Positions 1-14,100 of a DNA stretch of 64,000 nt are shown here, piece after piece. The notes under the pieces are model-generated. The model was not told where the DNA came from and did no database searches. It saw only the letters and a list, made by a program, of their open reading frames with translations. Origin of the DNA: Membranipora membranacea (taxonomy: Eukaryota; Bryozoa; Gymnolaemata; Cheilostomatida; Membraniporidae); contig OU612072.1 of assembly GCA_914767715.1 (NCBI GenBank), forward strand, positions 13,516,001 through 13,580,000, given 5' to 3'. The position numbers and the translations under genes are program-made. How positions within the stretch are numbered: the stretch's first letter is position 1; every line of letters begins with the position of its first letter.

Positions 1-361
1 GCCCTCACAATTTGTAATATGATACCCTTGGGTTTCACTGATGCCATCTTCAAGACAGTTATATAAACCAGTTATATAAATCAGACAGTTCATATGTTGA
101 CATCGAATGTTTAAAGGTTTTGCTACGGATAATATCTATTTTTGCTTTGATAGTTAGTTGCTTACCTTGACATGCCCACTGCAAACAAAAGGAGGCAATT
201 CCAAACTATTACATGAGAGGGAACGATCATCCATTAAAATCTTTCACCAGCTCAACGCTTTGTTGTGGAGGGTACTTGTACATGCGATGATTCTGTGATG
301 TCAACTTGTCAAGGCCTGTTATGTTGAATATATGCAGCTGTTGTTTGTTCTTTTTGTCTAG

Positions 362-3300
362 GCAAGTTTTCCCGATAACCCTGACGAGAATGTATGAGCA
401 GCACTGCTGTGTTCTAAAGAGTCTCAATAAATCAGTATCTAACTGGAGACATGATCAGGTTGTTGGAGATGTCTTCAATAAATTTACCAAAAACAAGAAG
501 GTAAGAGCCTGTGTCAATGTTTGATTAGACAGTTCAGGATTGTAGTGGTTTACTGTCTTCAACCATAATTGAAATTTTAGTCTTGATGTGTAGAAAACGT
601 TGTAATTTTCCATTACTAGGAAGTTGCTCAAGCTTGAATGCTCATTCCTTGACTTTGCAATGTTGGCGCTACTAGTAGACCAGACCCCGGTAAAGAGCCT
701 CAATTATAGCAAATATGATTGTGAGGCACGTGCGCACTGAGAGAAAGAGAGAACAAAATCATCGGATAAAGGGGAGTTGTCTACACACTGCATGTGAAAA
801 GACAATTTCCAAACTCAAACCAATTTAATCTGAAATAGCTTTGACAAATTAATTTCCCTCAACAATAAGAATGCTCCATTAAACTGACCCATCGTCTATT
901 TTTGCAGGTTGATTTATTTGCATTATATAAAGACTATGTTGAGAAGTTCCCATATACAATCCGTATTATCAACAAGTTACAACATTCCAGTCGGCTATTC
1001 AGAAAAGTACTCAGCAAATCACAAAGAGAGGGCGGAGCTATTGGCTCCAGCCAGGATCTGATTGGTGTGCTGATTGAGCCAATCAGAAGGCTGCCAGCAT
1101 ATTTCAAGTTTCTCAAGGTTAGAATGTTATTGATGAAGCACACTCACATCGAGATCAGCCTATAAACATGTGTATCTCTGGACATTAGAGTCAATTTAGT
1201 AGCAGTACCCAACATGTACCCACCCCTTATTAATAAAATAGAGCATGGATCGTCACATCAAATTCCTTGTGATGATACTCTTACTAAGTGAATTATTTCG
1301 CTGTCTATCGACCAGAGATATACATGCACTAGTATATCACTTGATCAGTGTGTTGATGAAGTTTATTGATAGTCAGTTTGATTGGGTTGTAATCAAGGAA
1401 TATGGTGTTTGTTCTCACCCCACTTTCTGTGATTCACACATCCTTAATCTTCACACATTTAATAACTTTTATGCATACAAACTTTCGATGTCGATGAAGT
1501 AAGCGTTTTCTGTATGATAATTATTTACTCTTCCAATTGTCCAGTCTTCGGTTCTCATGAGTATTGTAGCACTCTGTATATGCTCAATAATTTTGTTGTG
1601 CTAAAGCAAACTTTACGACACATCATTTCAACGTTTTCTTCGAACAAAGGATATTATCTACATTCATGTAGTTGTGTGTTGTTGACAGCAAGTAGCACAT
1701 TCTCTTTAATAAGCAATCAAGTAATTCAATAAGTTAAAACTTTTTATTTTGTACTGTTAATTTGAACTTTTAGTTCATATTTTCTGTTGACAGGATATTA
1801 TCTACCACACAAGTAAGGAGAGCCCGGACCTTTACCATCTACAGTCAAGCTGTGAAGTGTTCAGAAGATTTCTCAAATCTATAAACCCTCATATTTCAGG
1901 CTGTATACAGGTATTATAACCTAAAATATAATTATCAATCACAATTTTTTATTTGGCTTTAATACGATTTAATAGGGTGACACTGCAAACACCTATCTCG
2001 GCTCTAAATCTCTGTTTGTATCATATTTGTGATTACCAGTATTCCATATTAGTCAATTTTACTCATTGACTGACCACATTACTTTTCAACACATTTCACT
2101 TATTGTGAACATGATCTTTAGTGGTACCTTGGTACATTGATCAGTAATAATGAAATGTATATCCATTAATTCATAGACCAAATAGTCTGGGACCAGATTT
2201 GTGGCCGGCACCTCAACAAATTGTACAAAATGCCAAGACCTTTAATTCAAATTCAGTGCGTGAACTTTGTCAGGGTCGGGGTAGTGGCATCATGTTGATG
2301 CTGCAACAACAACTTTGGGAAATAAATGTCGGAGGATGAATTGTGGGTCACTCTGTAACACTTCCTGTTTGTCACCTCCCTGATGTAAATGCGCCGAGAA
2401 GAATGATTATTTGTATTGATCATCATGTTCACGTGACGTAATAGGGTCAACTGTACTTGCTGTTTTATGCTAGCACTTCCAAATACAGCTAACCTTAGGG
2501 ACCCACAATTGCACACATTGTGCTTCAGGCAGTTTAACCACTGTGTGTAGGATTATGTGACATTTTATAATCAAACAACGGTACTGCCTGTAACGACATC
2601 ACACTCGCAGCCAAACTATGCATCTGGAACATTGTGGATGAGTGTCCGATGGGGAAAATGCTTGTAGTGTCATAATTATTATTAATTTTCATTGTTTAGA
2701 TGGCTGGTGTTCAGGGGACCAGCACCTCACAGTCACCTGCTGCCATAGCCACATCTAATCACCCACAGCAGAGCAGGAGGAGTGCAGATAGGCAGAGAAG
2801 ATACCAACATAGGTAAGTATTGTAATAAACAATTTTTCGTGTGTCCCAATGTAAAAGGTCTTCTGTGGCGGAGTGATGATGATACTTTCCCCACTTTAAA
2901 TAGTGTCAGCTTACTGCGCACACTCTAACTTAGGTCAATTGAGTGCAGTTGGATTCCATGACTTGCGTATTCGAATTTGGGGCACTAGGCTCATTATTGT
3001 TTTTGCAGACATTTGGTTGATCATAACTTGCTATTCTACAGCTGAATTTTAAATTTTTATCCACAAAGTTTCTCACCCAGTATCTATAAGTATCCTTTCG
3101 AGCTCACAAATCCGGTCAATATAAGAGACTTCAAACACCATTCACCAAGCACATGATTTTTAAGAGATTATAGGAAACAGCACTTTCGAGCGAGATCAAA
3201 GAGTCTTGGGATGTCTGGAGATTTCAGAAGAGAAGGCAAATACAAAACGACAGGCAATTGTGTTGCTCATCCATTGAAATGTGAATGTTTTTATTTCAGA

Positions 3301-6300
3301 CACCCAGAGATGAACGAGACAAGTAGTTTTAGTAGTTATGAAGATGAGAGAATACCGTCCACTAAGGACAGTGGTATCGACTCACACGAGGATTATAATA
3401 ATCACAACATTAACAGGCTATCTATGATCGCTCACAGAGGATCGAGTGCTAACGTACACAGGCTCACTCCTCCTAGTGAGGAGAGGGAGAACCATCAGAA
3501 CAGAGCAAGGAGGTCAGCTTCCAGAGGTATGGTGCTAATTTCTCGGTTGGTTTGTTCATGTTACAATGTGAGAGTAGATTGAACTGAGACTTTGACTCAA
3601 GTGAAACCCTGGTACAAATAATCAATTTATCTCAGTAGATTATACCGAAATTATGACATATATGGCTTTCTGATTTTTCCTTTTATCAATTCAAAAATGT
3701 ATATCAATACATTTGCCACAAATGAGGATGGGGGCTGACAGCTATAGCCTTCTGCTCTGTATTATTTCGCAATATAAACTAAAATGCCGCAATTCTAAAC
3801 TTCCCTAGTCTACTTCCTTATTGTAATTTTGATTACGTCCACATGTTGTATCTTATTTTATGTTTGTAGAGAGTGAGTCTTCTCGCCGCTCCGCCAGACA
3901 GGTAAATTATGGGTATGACAATGTACGACGAGATACAGAGGCTCACTACGCTGTCGGTCAGCTAAACGGACAGCCAAAAACTACTGATACGTACAGAGAG
4001 GAGCGCTATTCTCATCTAGGTAATATAAGAATCTGTATGTTAAAATCTCTTTTTTGTTTTGAAGGTTTCCAGAGGCACTAGTTTAAGTGCTCAAGCATTA
4101 GAAAGTGGTTGATAACGAAGTGCTACTTCCAGTTAGTTCCAGCACATTTTGAGCAATAAATCTACAGATATATGGTGCTGTAGATCTAAGTGATATACAG
4201 ATCCACTTCATCTAGTGGTGTTTCTGCAAAACGTGGAGAGACCACACAAAGTTTGTGGTTTTTTTTGTAATTTAATGAGGTAGAAAGCCAATTGAAAAGA
4301 AACTCTCTATATTCCAGATAATCATCTAGGTCATACTGATGAAATAGAAGAAGTAGAAGAGGAGTTGTCTACCACCCATAGTTGTCAGTCATCTCAATCA
4401 CAACACATGAGCCCAACTCAACAATTGAGAACGGACAACGCCAGCCCTGCGACAGCCTGCACTGACGATAATCATAATGAGGATGGAAATATTGAATCGG
4501 AGAGTGAGTAATATTCTTTGTTTTCTGCCTGATAATGCTAACAATAATAAGAAATATATAATAATGAACTGGATGACAGAGATGAGATGAGATGACAGTG
4601 ATATAGTAGCTAAGTTTCATTTATTATTCATCATTTTTTATCGTTACACTGATAACAATACGTAGATAATATTATTATCTATGTATTTGATATACTTTGT
4701 TTCTATTTATCAATAGATACCGATGGAGGAGGAGAAACATCAGCATCTGAACTAGCAGTGAATGAGATACCGTTCTCTAGAAGACAAATAGAGTCTGAGG
4801 TGACAAGGGATGAGACTCTCATAAACAATAACCCAAGACTTGGAACATCTCAATCCGCTTACAGTAGACCAGAGTCACCCCACAAACAGTACATAAGATC
4901 TGAGTCACCGGACAAACAACATATAAGGGCGGAGTCACACGACAACCATCAGATTAGGGCGGACCCAGCTCATAAACAGTATAGAGAGACAGAGTCACCA
5001 CACAACAATGACTCCCGAGTTGAAACTCACCACAAGAGGCATCCTAGTCCTGTGAGACCTGTGATCGAGGAAGAGAGGTCTGATAAGTCATGTAAAGTGA
5101 GATCACAAACGCCGATACTTCAATCAAATAACATCTACAAACAAGGTAAGTCACATAGATTGAAGTTGTACAGCAACAGCTGAGTAGAGATGCAAGCCAA
5201 GACTTTTGCCTACAGCATATTGAATCCATTGCTTCCGATGCTTCAATTTCACCATTATTAGGTGAGGTTTCGGAAATAAAAATAGTTCTTTATACACAGT
5301 TGAGAGAACTATATAAATTTTAACGCTAATTTAATAAGTTTTATTCTAAGAATTATTTCCGGTATTAGCGAATGAATTTACCCTAATGTTCGAGTTCTTC
5401 TCTAATCAGATGAAAACACGTTACGGCTGATGACCCAGTCTACACCTGATCTACACAATGGTCTCAACTATGACCAGCCTTCCTCTCATAGTCCTAACAA
5501 CAGTGCTGCCGGCAGGTCAAAGGTCAGATTCAGAACACCTGTAGTAGAAGCTCAAGCCTCTAGGAAATCTCCTCCAAACTCTCAGGTATGGTAGCGTAGT
5601 ACACAATATCTTAACAGTTTTCAATAGATTGAATGCTCAAGCTATTTTGTTGGAGAGTGGTGCCCCCATCATAAACCATTGCCCAACCTAACCCATGCCA
5701 AGCAAGTTTTTCTTTAAAATTAGGATGTATACTAGGATAATGATGCAAATATATTAAGTTGCATTCTTTATGCATCAACATTAAGGGAAGATTCTGTTTT
5801 TGTTCACAACTAAATTAATATTGTCAGAATCTAAGAAAAAAAGCACAAATAGATAATCCTCAATTTTGTTACAGGTATACAACCAGCAGAAACCTGAGGT
5901 AAACACAAGACATCACAAAAAAGGACTAACAGACACACTGAAGGTTATCTTCTCTCGTAACAAACGGTGAGACAATATAATAAATATGAACAGGCTAGTA
6001 ATAATAGAACCATGGTATCGCTCTCTTCTGAATTGATGTAAGAAAAGAAAAGTAATGCATCTGCAAAAGTCTGAGGCAGCAAATATTCAATTTAAGTTAC
6101 ATAAGACATCCATCTTTTATGGTATGTTTTTAGCAGTGGTTCCACACCTGAGAAGAGGCCTTCTCCCCAGCCAAAACAATCAGCGCTGAGACAAAAACGG
6201 ACCACCCACAATGAACAAGTAAATAGCAATCACAGACCACACACAGAGCGACATATGTCATCGTCCCAGTCACAGATACCAGACAGGCCCAACAAGCCAC

Positions 6301-6572
6301 CCAGAACTCATTACATGTCAAATGATTGTTCTGTGACACAACGTGATAGCTCTCTAACGCAACACGATAGCTCTGTGGAGCAACGCCAACATAGAGAATC
6401 ACCCAGTAAACAAATTTACAGCTCTAGTAATAGTAGAAAGAGAGATGGTCATACAAACAATACAATGAGCTCTCCTCATAAAATGTTCACAGACAAACAG
6501 AGTATTCATCATATTGATGATGAAGAGGTTGAGGAGGTTTCAGTTGCCACCGAACCATGCAGCTCAGTTTGA
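362..6572 (+). CDS. RhoGEF (DH-domain) protein with long disordered tail; 3' part, 11 exons
   Basis: Eleven phase-consistent exons: 362-500, 908-1117, 1794-1910, 2700-2812, 3300-3526, 3870-4019, 4318-4503, 4717-5145, 5410-5585, 5875-5966, 6134-6572 (stop TGA). The 5' end is off the window, so the N-terminus is missing. Exons 1-3 encode most of a Dbl-homology domain, which in this family catalyses GDP/GTP exchange on Rho-type GTPases. The conserved CR3 helix is recognisable as LIEPIRRLPAYFKFLKDI, matching the family pattern L-x-x-P-[VI]-Q-R-[LV]-P-R-Y but with R for Q and A for the second R. No PH domain is visible downstream, although one normally follows DH. Instead about 600 residues are polar, rich in S, H, Q, N, R and E, and probably disordered. 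Exon 8 contains about four degenerate 12-residue repeats built on R-x-E-S-P-x-x-x-Q. The C-terminus CSSV fits a class I PDZ ligand. The last exon has a NAGNAG acceptor (6134 or 6137). DH assignment is firm; GTPase specificity is unknown. Confidence 0.85.
1138..1353. mobile_element. Foldback MITE, family A, in a RhoGEF intron
   Basis: A 216-bp element sits inside the intron between exons 1117 and 1794. Its ends are inverted copies beginning CACACT and ending CAGTGTG, with the inner TIR following CACACTGATCAxGTGATATA. The same sequence recurs at 7940-8153, in pieces at 10545-10634 and 10715-10815, at about 12238-12290, and as diverged parts in intron 2 of the cysteine-rich genes near 31608 and 40063. 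It encodes no transposase and is probably non-autonomous. Confidence 0.65.
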
Positions 6573-6662
6573 ATTCTATATATTTATAATGATGTACAAA
6601 GATTTGAATATTGTGTTGTACTGATTAAGGTTTATGTTTACCTTTTCAGTGTATTATCTTAA

Positions 6663-6679
6663 AATAAATTGGAAATAAA
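6663..6679 (+). terminator. Poly(A) signals of the RhoGEF gene
   Basis: Two AATAAA hexamers (6663-6668 and 6674-6679) lie about 90-107 bp after the stop codon of the DH-domain gene. This is the expected position for 3'-end formation. Confidence 0.6.
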
Positions 6680-7939
6680 AATTCTGATCATTCTGAGTGA
6701 TATCTCTGTTGAGCCAATGTGGAAAGCAAGAGTAACCAACAGTAGAGTAGACAACTGCTTACTAACTGACTCCATACATACTATGCCAGATGGAGGTTCA
6801 TCCTTGGGCCTGTTGATAATCATCATCAATATCTCACAATTATTACTGCAAAATTTTATTGATGGAAATTGACATTTCTGAAATTTCTAGCATGATAAGA
6901 GAAGTAAACTGTAAAATGTAGAATGTAAAACGTAAATAGATAGAAAAAGATAAGTCTGTTCTAGATTGCATGAATACTCTCCATCAACACCTATTCAGCA
7001 TTATGTATCTGTAGATGATCAATTTTGACCCAATTTGCGTGGTTTACTGGCTAGCTGAGAGTAGTAGGGTAACTCAAAATGTAGGCAAATGATCACCTTG
7101 TCTAATGTGATTACACGACAATGAATGAACTGTAATGGATAATCTCTGTTCGCCAAGTCAGTAACAAAAGAAAAAAGATGAGAGACATTGTTTTATTGGG
7201 TATCATCGATGATCAAGCAAAATTTTGGTGACTGTGTGGTGTTATCATTTAGGATACTGATACTAAAAGGAATGTAACGTTTTCAAATTGTCTACCCTCG
7301 TTTATTTCAATAGAGGAAATGGAAGAATTTCTAATAAATGTCATGATTACATATTTCTAGATTTAAATTGGCATGTACTATAATAAAAAGTAGGTACATG
7401 ATATCAAAGCTTTAGATACGATTTGCACTTTTTTGGCACCTTCACGCATTTAGTTCTGAGTATGGCTAAATTGAACTACAAATGAGTTATGCTTTGTTGC
7501 ACCAATAGAAGATTTCAAAAATATATTGCGTAGTAAATTATCTAGTTACCGCGTGGAAGATCCGAGGTAGGACTAGTCATACATGATTGGATAAGCATGA
7601 GGAGTAAAATAAAAAAAATTGCTACCATAAGTGATGGATACACATCGGGAGCAAACCGAAATTAGAAGATTTGACCAAATGGTCCCATAAATAGGGGAAG
7701 TAGCTCAAACCCGGTTATGCAAAACTGTGAAACTACACATTGAGCATACTATGGAAGACAAGATAGTGAAATCTCAACAAAGCATAGTCTGAAAAATAAT
7801 AAAAAAAACATTACCAATTTCCATTATAACAGGACAGACTTGTGCAATATCAGTAACCATTGAGCCGATGATATAAAAAATTACTAAATTTCCCAAAAAT
7901 AAACTGCTAAAAAAGGCCAACCAAAGTGCAGCTCCCTTA
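6680..7939. other. Intergenic, no gene seen
   Basis: Between the convergent 3' ends of the RhoGEF gene (+) and the nucleoside transporter (-). The sequence is AT-rich with frequent stops in all frames. I see no splice-bounded exon, RNA gene or clear repeat until the family A MITE at 7940. Confidence 0.5.
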
Positions 7940-8153
7940 CACACTGACATCGAGAATATACTATTAACATGTGTATCTCTTATCATTAGAGTCAAATTAG
8001 TAGCAGTACCTAACACGTGCCTACCCCTAATTGATAAAATTAAGTATGGGCCGTTACACCAAATTCCTTGACACCTGTACTCATACTAAATGAATTAGTT
8101 CACTCTCTATCGATTGGAGATATACATGCAACAGTATATCACGTGATCAGTGC
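7940..8153. mobile_element. Foldback MITE, family A, beside the ENT 3' end
   Basis: About 214 bp, closely similar along its whole length to the element at 1138-1353, with the same CACACTGA and TGATCAGTG ends. It ends 30 bp from the stop codon of the nucleoside transporter, so it may supply part of that transcript's 3' UTR. Confidence 0.6.
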
Positions 8154-8182
8154 AGCTGCTCTTGTTATAAAAAGGTCAAAGG

Positions 8183-11100
8183 TTATAAATTTTTAACAGC
8201 AAGTACTAGAGATAGGGACAAGGCGGAGCCTATAGAGAGACCAGCAGTCATAAACACAGACATCATAGAGCCAGCTAACTCTGTCTGTCTCTTAGTCACC
8301 AACCTGCAGATAGAAACATATACAAATATATCAACCGAGAAATAAGCTCATAGTCTTGGTTCTCTGCATTTGGAGTTGCTACCCCCATCCCATCATGGGT
8401 GGAGATGGATCAACTGGGATGTTACCAAAATGGTTCAAACTTGATACAAGAACTTGGTCAACATCGCAGTGTCAGCTTTCTCAGACTATCCAAGATGAAA
8501 GTTGGTGATTGGAACAATAAAACACCAGAAATTAATTCAATTACACCGGTGACAGTTTTCTCAGATTTTTAAGATCTCAATAGGCAACGTTTCGAAACAT
8601 TCCCAAGGATTTCTAAAAAAGAATAATCTCTTCTATTAACAAGATTATGGAAGTACTATTTGACTTACGTTGGAGCCACCATTAAAGCTTGAGTTGATAT
8701 GTATCCATTAGATACAGCAAATATCAACATTATGACCATAGGATACGCGTCATGGTTGAATATAACAGGCAGAGAACCTCGCGGCTGTACATTGCACATA
8801 GCAAATAGTGGAATAAAGACGACACGTATTATACTCAAAACCGGTATCAATATCCCTGGCTTAGGCTACAAATGAGAAAGAAACATGTCTTTCAAAATCA
8901 TCACAAGGTTGTGTCTTAAATGAGAGATGTTGCCATCGAATTTGGCAGTTGGCAGAGGGCCACATGAGGTAACCTTTTCCTGCGGCCAAGGTTTTTGGTT
9001 TTTTTTTTACCAAAACCCGGGGCCGCTTCACAAGGCTACACCTAAGGCACAAACAGGTCCCTAGTTCTAGGGGAGGCAGAGAGGCACTGCCTCCCCTAGA
9101 AAGCTAAATACAGTGGCATAAAACACTATAATTGAGTTATCCATGTCAGAATCAGCTCCTCTGGGAATTCCATTTGCTAATGATATGCCTTAAATTGCAT
9201 GTGGAAGAGCTTACAGCACCCTTCCTGATGATGCTTTGGATTACCCTCTGACTTTTGCCTCCCCTACCATTTTCTCTTAGCTACGGCCCTAACAAAGAGT
9301 ACACAGTAATCTGCAGACAACCAGTTTTGGAACTGCAGATCTCCATCATTTACATGGCACTATAAAACTGAGCTATTTCCTTCTATTTTCCGATTGGTTT
9401 GCAAGAGGAAATCAATTTATACAAGCTACGTTCATTCATAAATTTCTACAAATCTTTCTTTGTAGTAAATTAGAGTAAAAAAATACAAATTGCCATAGAA
9501 ACCACAATTTCAAATATGATACTCTAATATTTTGGATCTGAGGTGTGGAACTGTGTTTGATCAGTGTACCGAGTTCTGATAAAATCCTAGGACCCCCGTG
9601 TCTCTACCTTAATGGCCATGTGACCTAAGTGACAAATTTGTCTGAAGTCATGTTATTGTTATTTGCGGTGTAAAGCTGTAACAGTTATGTTTTGGTCCTG
9701 ATCAGCTGACACGCCGGCCAATCAGAGCCATCCCATTTTCTAGGTACATCCATTGATATGAATCCATGGATTAGTTGTAAAATACACAGTATGGCTTTTT
9801 GTGGAGAAATTACATCTGAAGGCCTATATAACTTTGTGTCAGTTGTCATGTCTAGCCAAACTTCTGGCTGCTTTATTGTTATGCATTGACTGACGTCATT
9901 GCCACATGCCTGTTCAGGGCCAGATATGTTCCTCTTATACATGAATATATATCAGTGGGCACGTCTGGTTGTGTATATTAAGTTTGACTCACCAAGTTGA
10001 TGACACCAGCTAGAGTTCTTCCTATCAAATCTCCAACATTGAATATCAGGAAACAGTAAACTGGCAAGAAGTACTTCGCTGAAAACATAAAAAATGTAAT
10101 CAGTGAGCATTCTGTTGTAGGTACATCATTATACCAGCATGTTGAAACAAGTGGCTAAACAATTTGTATCGATGGTTTTATCTAAGACAAAAATACACAT
10201 CATATATATACTTTTATTGTTTTTGAATGGCTTTCATGCAGTGACATAACAAATAACTTGAAAAATAAGGAAAGTGGAGGGGAAACAAAATTAATTAGTA
10301 AATAAAAAGAAAAAGATCGCAAGAGCTTCAATAGTAGTTGAAGTATTTTTGATAGCTGATGAATTTTTGAAGCTGAAGTGCATTGATAGTATTGGAAGAC
10401 TACTGATATTGTCTTGTGGTAGAAAGCTATGAGAGTGGACTGACCACTGCACTGACTTCAAATGCATGCAATGAGATAATTGACCCGATTGTTGAACTCA
10501 ATTATTTTCAGTGCTTCATTTGTGCCCAGCTCTTAATCTAGAATTCGAATCATCACACCAAATTCCTTGCCAATTCAAGCTCTAACGTTCAGATAGACAT
10601 GAGATGGTGTATCACCTGATCAGTGTAGCCCTAGTTACCAAAGATTTATCCTGTCTTGACAAGCTGTGTTGGTGGTGGGTGTCCCCCAACAAAGCTTAAA
10701 GAAACAGGCTACCACAACATTGATCACATGATATACTATTGCATGTATATCTCTGATCGGTAGAGAGTGAACTAATTCACTTAGCATCAGTAACATCACA
10801 AGGAATTTGGTGTGACGGCCCGACTTCAATCAGAAATACACATGATAACAGCTGATGATACTTACTGGTCCACAGGTTAAGATCCTTAGACATGGATTTA
10901 ACATTAGAAGTAGTGGCAGGGAACAGAGCTAGAGTGACTAGAAACACAAACGACACCGACAGGCCATACTTCCAGATAACTTTAACAATTTCCAAGTACT
11001 GGGAAAAGTATGACTCGCCATCATTTATAGCCCTGCTGTCCAACAGCACTTTTTCTACAAGAAATACAACAATGATCTCTTTAAAATATAACATCATCTT

Positions 11101-14100
11101 TATACAGCTGCCTGCTAGTTGGTATGTTGGTTGGAGAGGAAGAAAAAGCTTGCCATTTTTGCAGATGGAAAATCAAAAAAGCGCGATAAAGACGGGAATA
11201 ATTAGAAGGATCTTCAAATTGAATACTTGATAACCCACACAATGAATTTTTAAATGAAGGCTAGCTACTTTCATACGGGCTATGATGAAATAGATATTCT
11301 AGGCTTTAACATGAGATGACTTCTGTTACATGATTGGGGCTGTAAAGTGTGTAACACTTTATTAAGGAACAGTAAACTTCTTAGAAGGGATACTTACGAT
11401 ATACTTTGTGATGATGTTTAGCATACTCCTAAAAAGTATAATAAAACATAGAATTATGGCCGATATATTGCATTACACCTCACAATCTAAGCTCTTAGAA
11501 AAACATGCCTTAATAATAATTGTTTTAGTAAATAAGAAGAGGTAAGTATTTGTAGGAAGAAGAGATTGCCATTTCCCATAGGTTTGATTTAGTTAGCGAA
11601 CCTTAACTCAGCCTTGTAACTAACTACATATCACCATAGCTAGTGGACATTGGTGCAAGCTTACATGAAGCAGCTCCCAAACTGGCGAGACTACTACTAC
11701 TGCTACTGCTACTACTGCTACTACTACTGCTACTGCTGCTACTGCTACTACTGCTACTACTACTGCTACTGCTGCTACTACTACTACTGCTACTACTACT
11801 GCTACTACTACTGCTACTACTACTACTACTACTACTGCTCCTACTGCTACTACTGCTACTACTACTACTACTACTACTGCTACTACTACTACTACTGCTA
11901 CTGCTGCTACTACTACTACTGCTACTACTACTGCTACTACTACTGCTACTACTACTACTACTGCTACTACTGCTACTACTGCTACTACTACTACTACTAC
12001 TACTACTGCTACTACTACTACTGCTACTAATATTTACTCCTTCAGAATATGAATTGTAAGCAGTACTTACAAGTTTATATAGGAACAGGTAAGCAGTCAG
12101 CGCGATACCGACTACCAGAACAGCTAACAGGAAGTACCAGAATGCCGAGCTAGTTGAAGAGCTGGGAGAGTCACCTCCTATTGATATCGTGAGAATCTCA
12201 GCTGCTGCGGCAAACACACCACCTAATCCCTGCAAAATAATAATACTCATCATGTGATATAATATCGCATGTATATCTCTGCTCTGTTCAATGGGATACA
12301 TTTGTAGAGTTAGACATACAAGTTTGAATGGGACAGCAGAGATAACTTTATACACTTACTTCACAATGTCTATGAGCGGAGAAAAATGACAGACAATGCA
12401 TTTCACCCAAATAATAAGATTTCCATGCTATCAAGGAGCGGAGGATGATATGAAGAAATAGTATATTGTGATCTGCCATCCAATGCTCATTCATTTCATG
12501 ATAATCTCACTCTAAACTGTACGTGTTGAATATTTAATAAGCATCACTTACAATTTGGAGTTGTTTTCTAAATCGATATCATGTTCAAGGAGGGAAAAAC
12601 TCCTTGCCAAAAATTATACAATTATCCCTGTATCGAAAATGGTTTTATGGGATCGTCCTAGTTAGTAGACCAGAGGCTTCAAACTCAAACCCTTCAATTT
12701 CCAAACCTTTTTACCGCAATAGATACTGCTGGGTAAGTTTCTTCAATGAAGTGTCACTTGCAGACAGAATTTTTTATGAAACGTAGTTTTATTATTACCA
12801 GAGCTCGCCAACTGTTATATGTAATTTCAACAGTGGGATATCCATCAATCTCTAAGTGAAAGCAATTGGTGCATGGTAAACAGAGTGCTCCCACTTTGAC
12901 TTCTTTCTCTTCTGGGACCCAACAAGAGTCAAAGCAGCCAGTTGGTTTAATACGCCCTCATAGTTGATCGAATATCTAACAGATCTGCATCACTTACCAT
13001 TCCACCCATGATTGCCTGGGTGTAAGCTTGAGGAAATCTGGCTACTAATCCAAACAAACTAGACTGTAGTAAAGCACTGGCGGCTGTAAAGAAAATAATT
13101 TTATTTGAAGCTTTACCAATCTGAAGAAACAAGCATATAATATTGCTGTCCGTCTGGTAGACGATGACTGCACCGAGGTGCGGCATAGGAAGAGGTTTAT
13201 AGTGACGACTAGGTTTCCGAGTCGTTAGTGCCACTTTTGAACCACTGACAGCTTTATCCCAGCGTGAAGCATAACGCTACAAGGCCGGAGCTGCAGTGGA
13301 GAAACAAGCATATACTGTATTTCATATTGCCTTCCCCTGTTCGGTTTCAATCCTTCGCCCAACAACATATCAGCACTTTTGCTTTTGCTGGCACATTTAG
13401 CTGTAATGTAGCTGATAAGGGGATATTATCTCATGTTTTGAGAGAAATGTTTGTAAATCTAATAACTCATTTTACTAACCTGACATGATGATCACACTAG
13501 CTAGAGTTACACCATAGAACGTGCTCTGCCCTGTAAAAAAATAAATCATAAAATCAGTAAAATTAATATTATATGCACAATATGTTTTTACATTAATTAT
13601 CACACAAAGCTTCAAATGCAATGCAACATTCTGTAATTCCTTGCAAGATAGGACTCACACGATTTTCCCAAAAATTCCGATGAAAGTTACAATTACAACA
13701 AACAGAAGATTCTAACACTACCAAAGTTTTTCACTTTGAATTGATTTTAAAGTTGTAGCAGATTCTTTCTAGCGACTTGAGATTCCGCACTTAGCTTTAG
13801 ATTTCTTGAAGCATTCATAGAGAGGCAAGTGGGTACAATCGATTTGAATAATGATGAGTAGATGGGGTTCATTCTCTCCCAAACCAAATGAATACTACAT
13901 GGTATTCACATGATGCAATATTTCTTGGAACTGCCATTTAACAAAGTAGGATCATTGAAAACGTTTCACTGCTTATTCCAGAACAGTTAATTACCGAATG
14001 CATTTCACCACATTATAATCGGCATAACTGCAAAGGAGCAGAGAGATGGATACTCACAAGATGAGACATCTAGTTTTGTGAATACAAGGGTAAGTACAAA

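Noticed and set aside
1245-1502. Small hydrophobic ORFs at 1245, 10635-10829 and near 12250-12320 that resemble one another
   Set aside because: They are the same strand of family A MITE copies. The similarity is DNA-level and the frames end outside the element at random points.
11624-12355. 243-codon ORF with a poly-Ser tract fused to ENT helices (-), and poly-Leu and Tyr/Cys ORFs (+)
   Set aside because: A GTAAGT donor at 12070 ends the ENT exon before the triplet repeat. The repeat frames are microsatellite translations.
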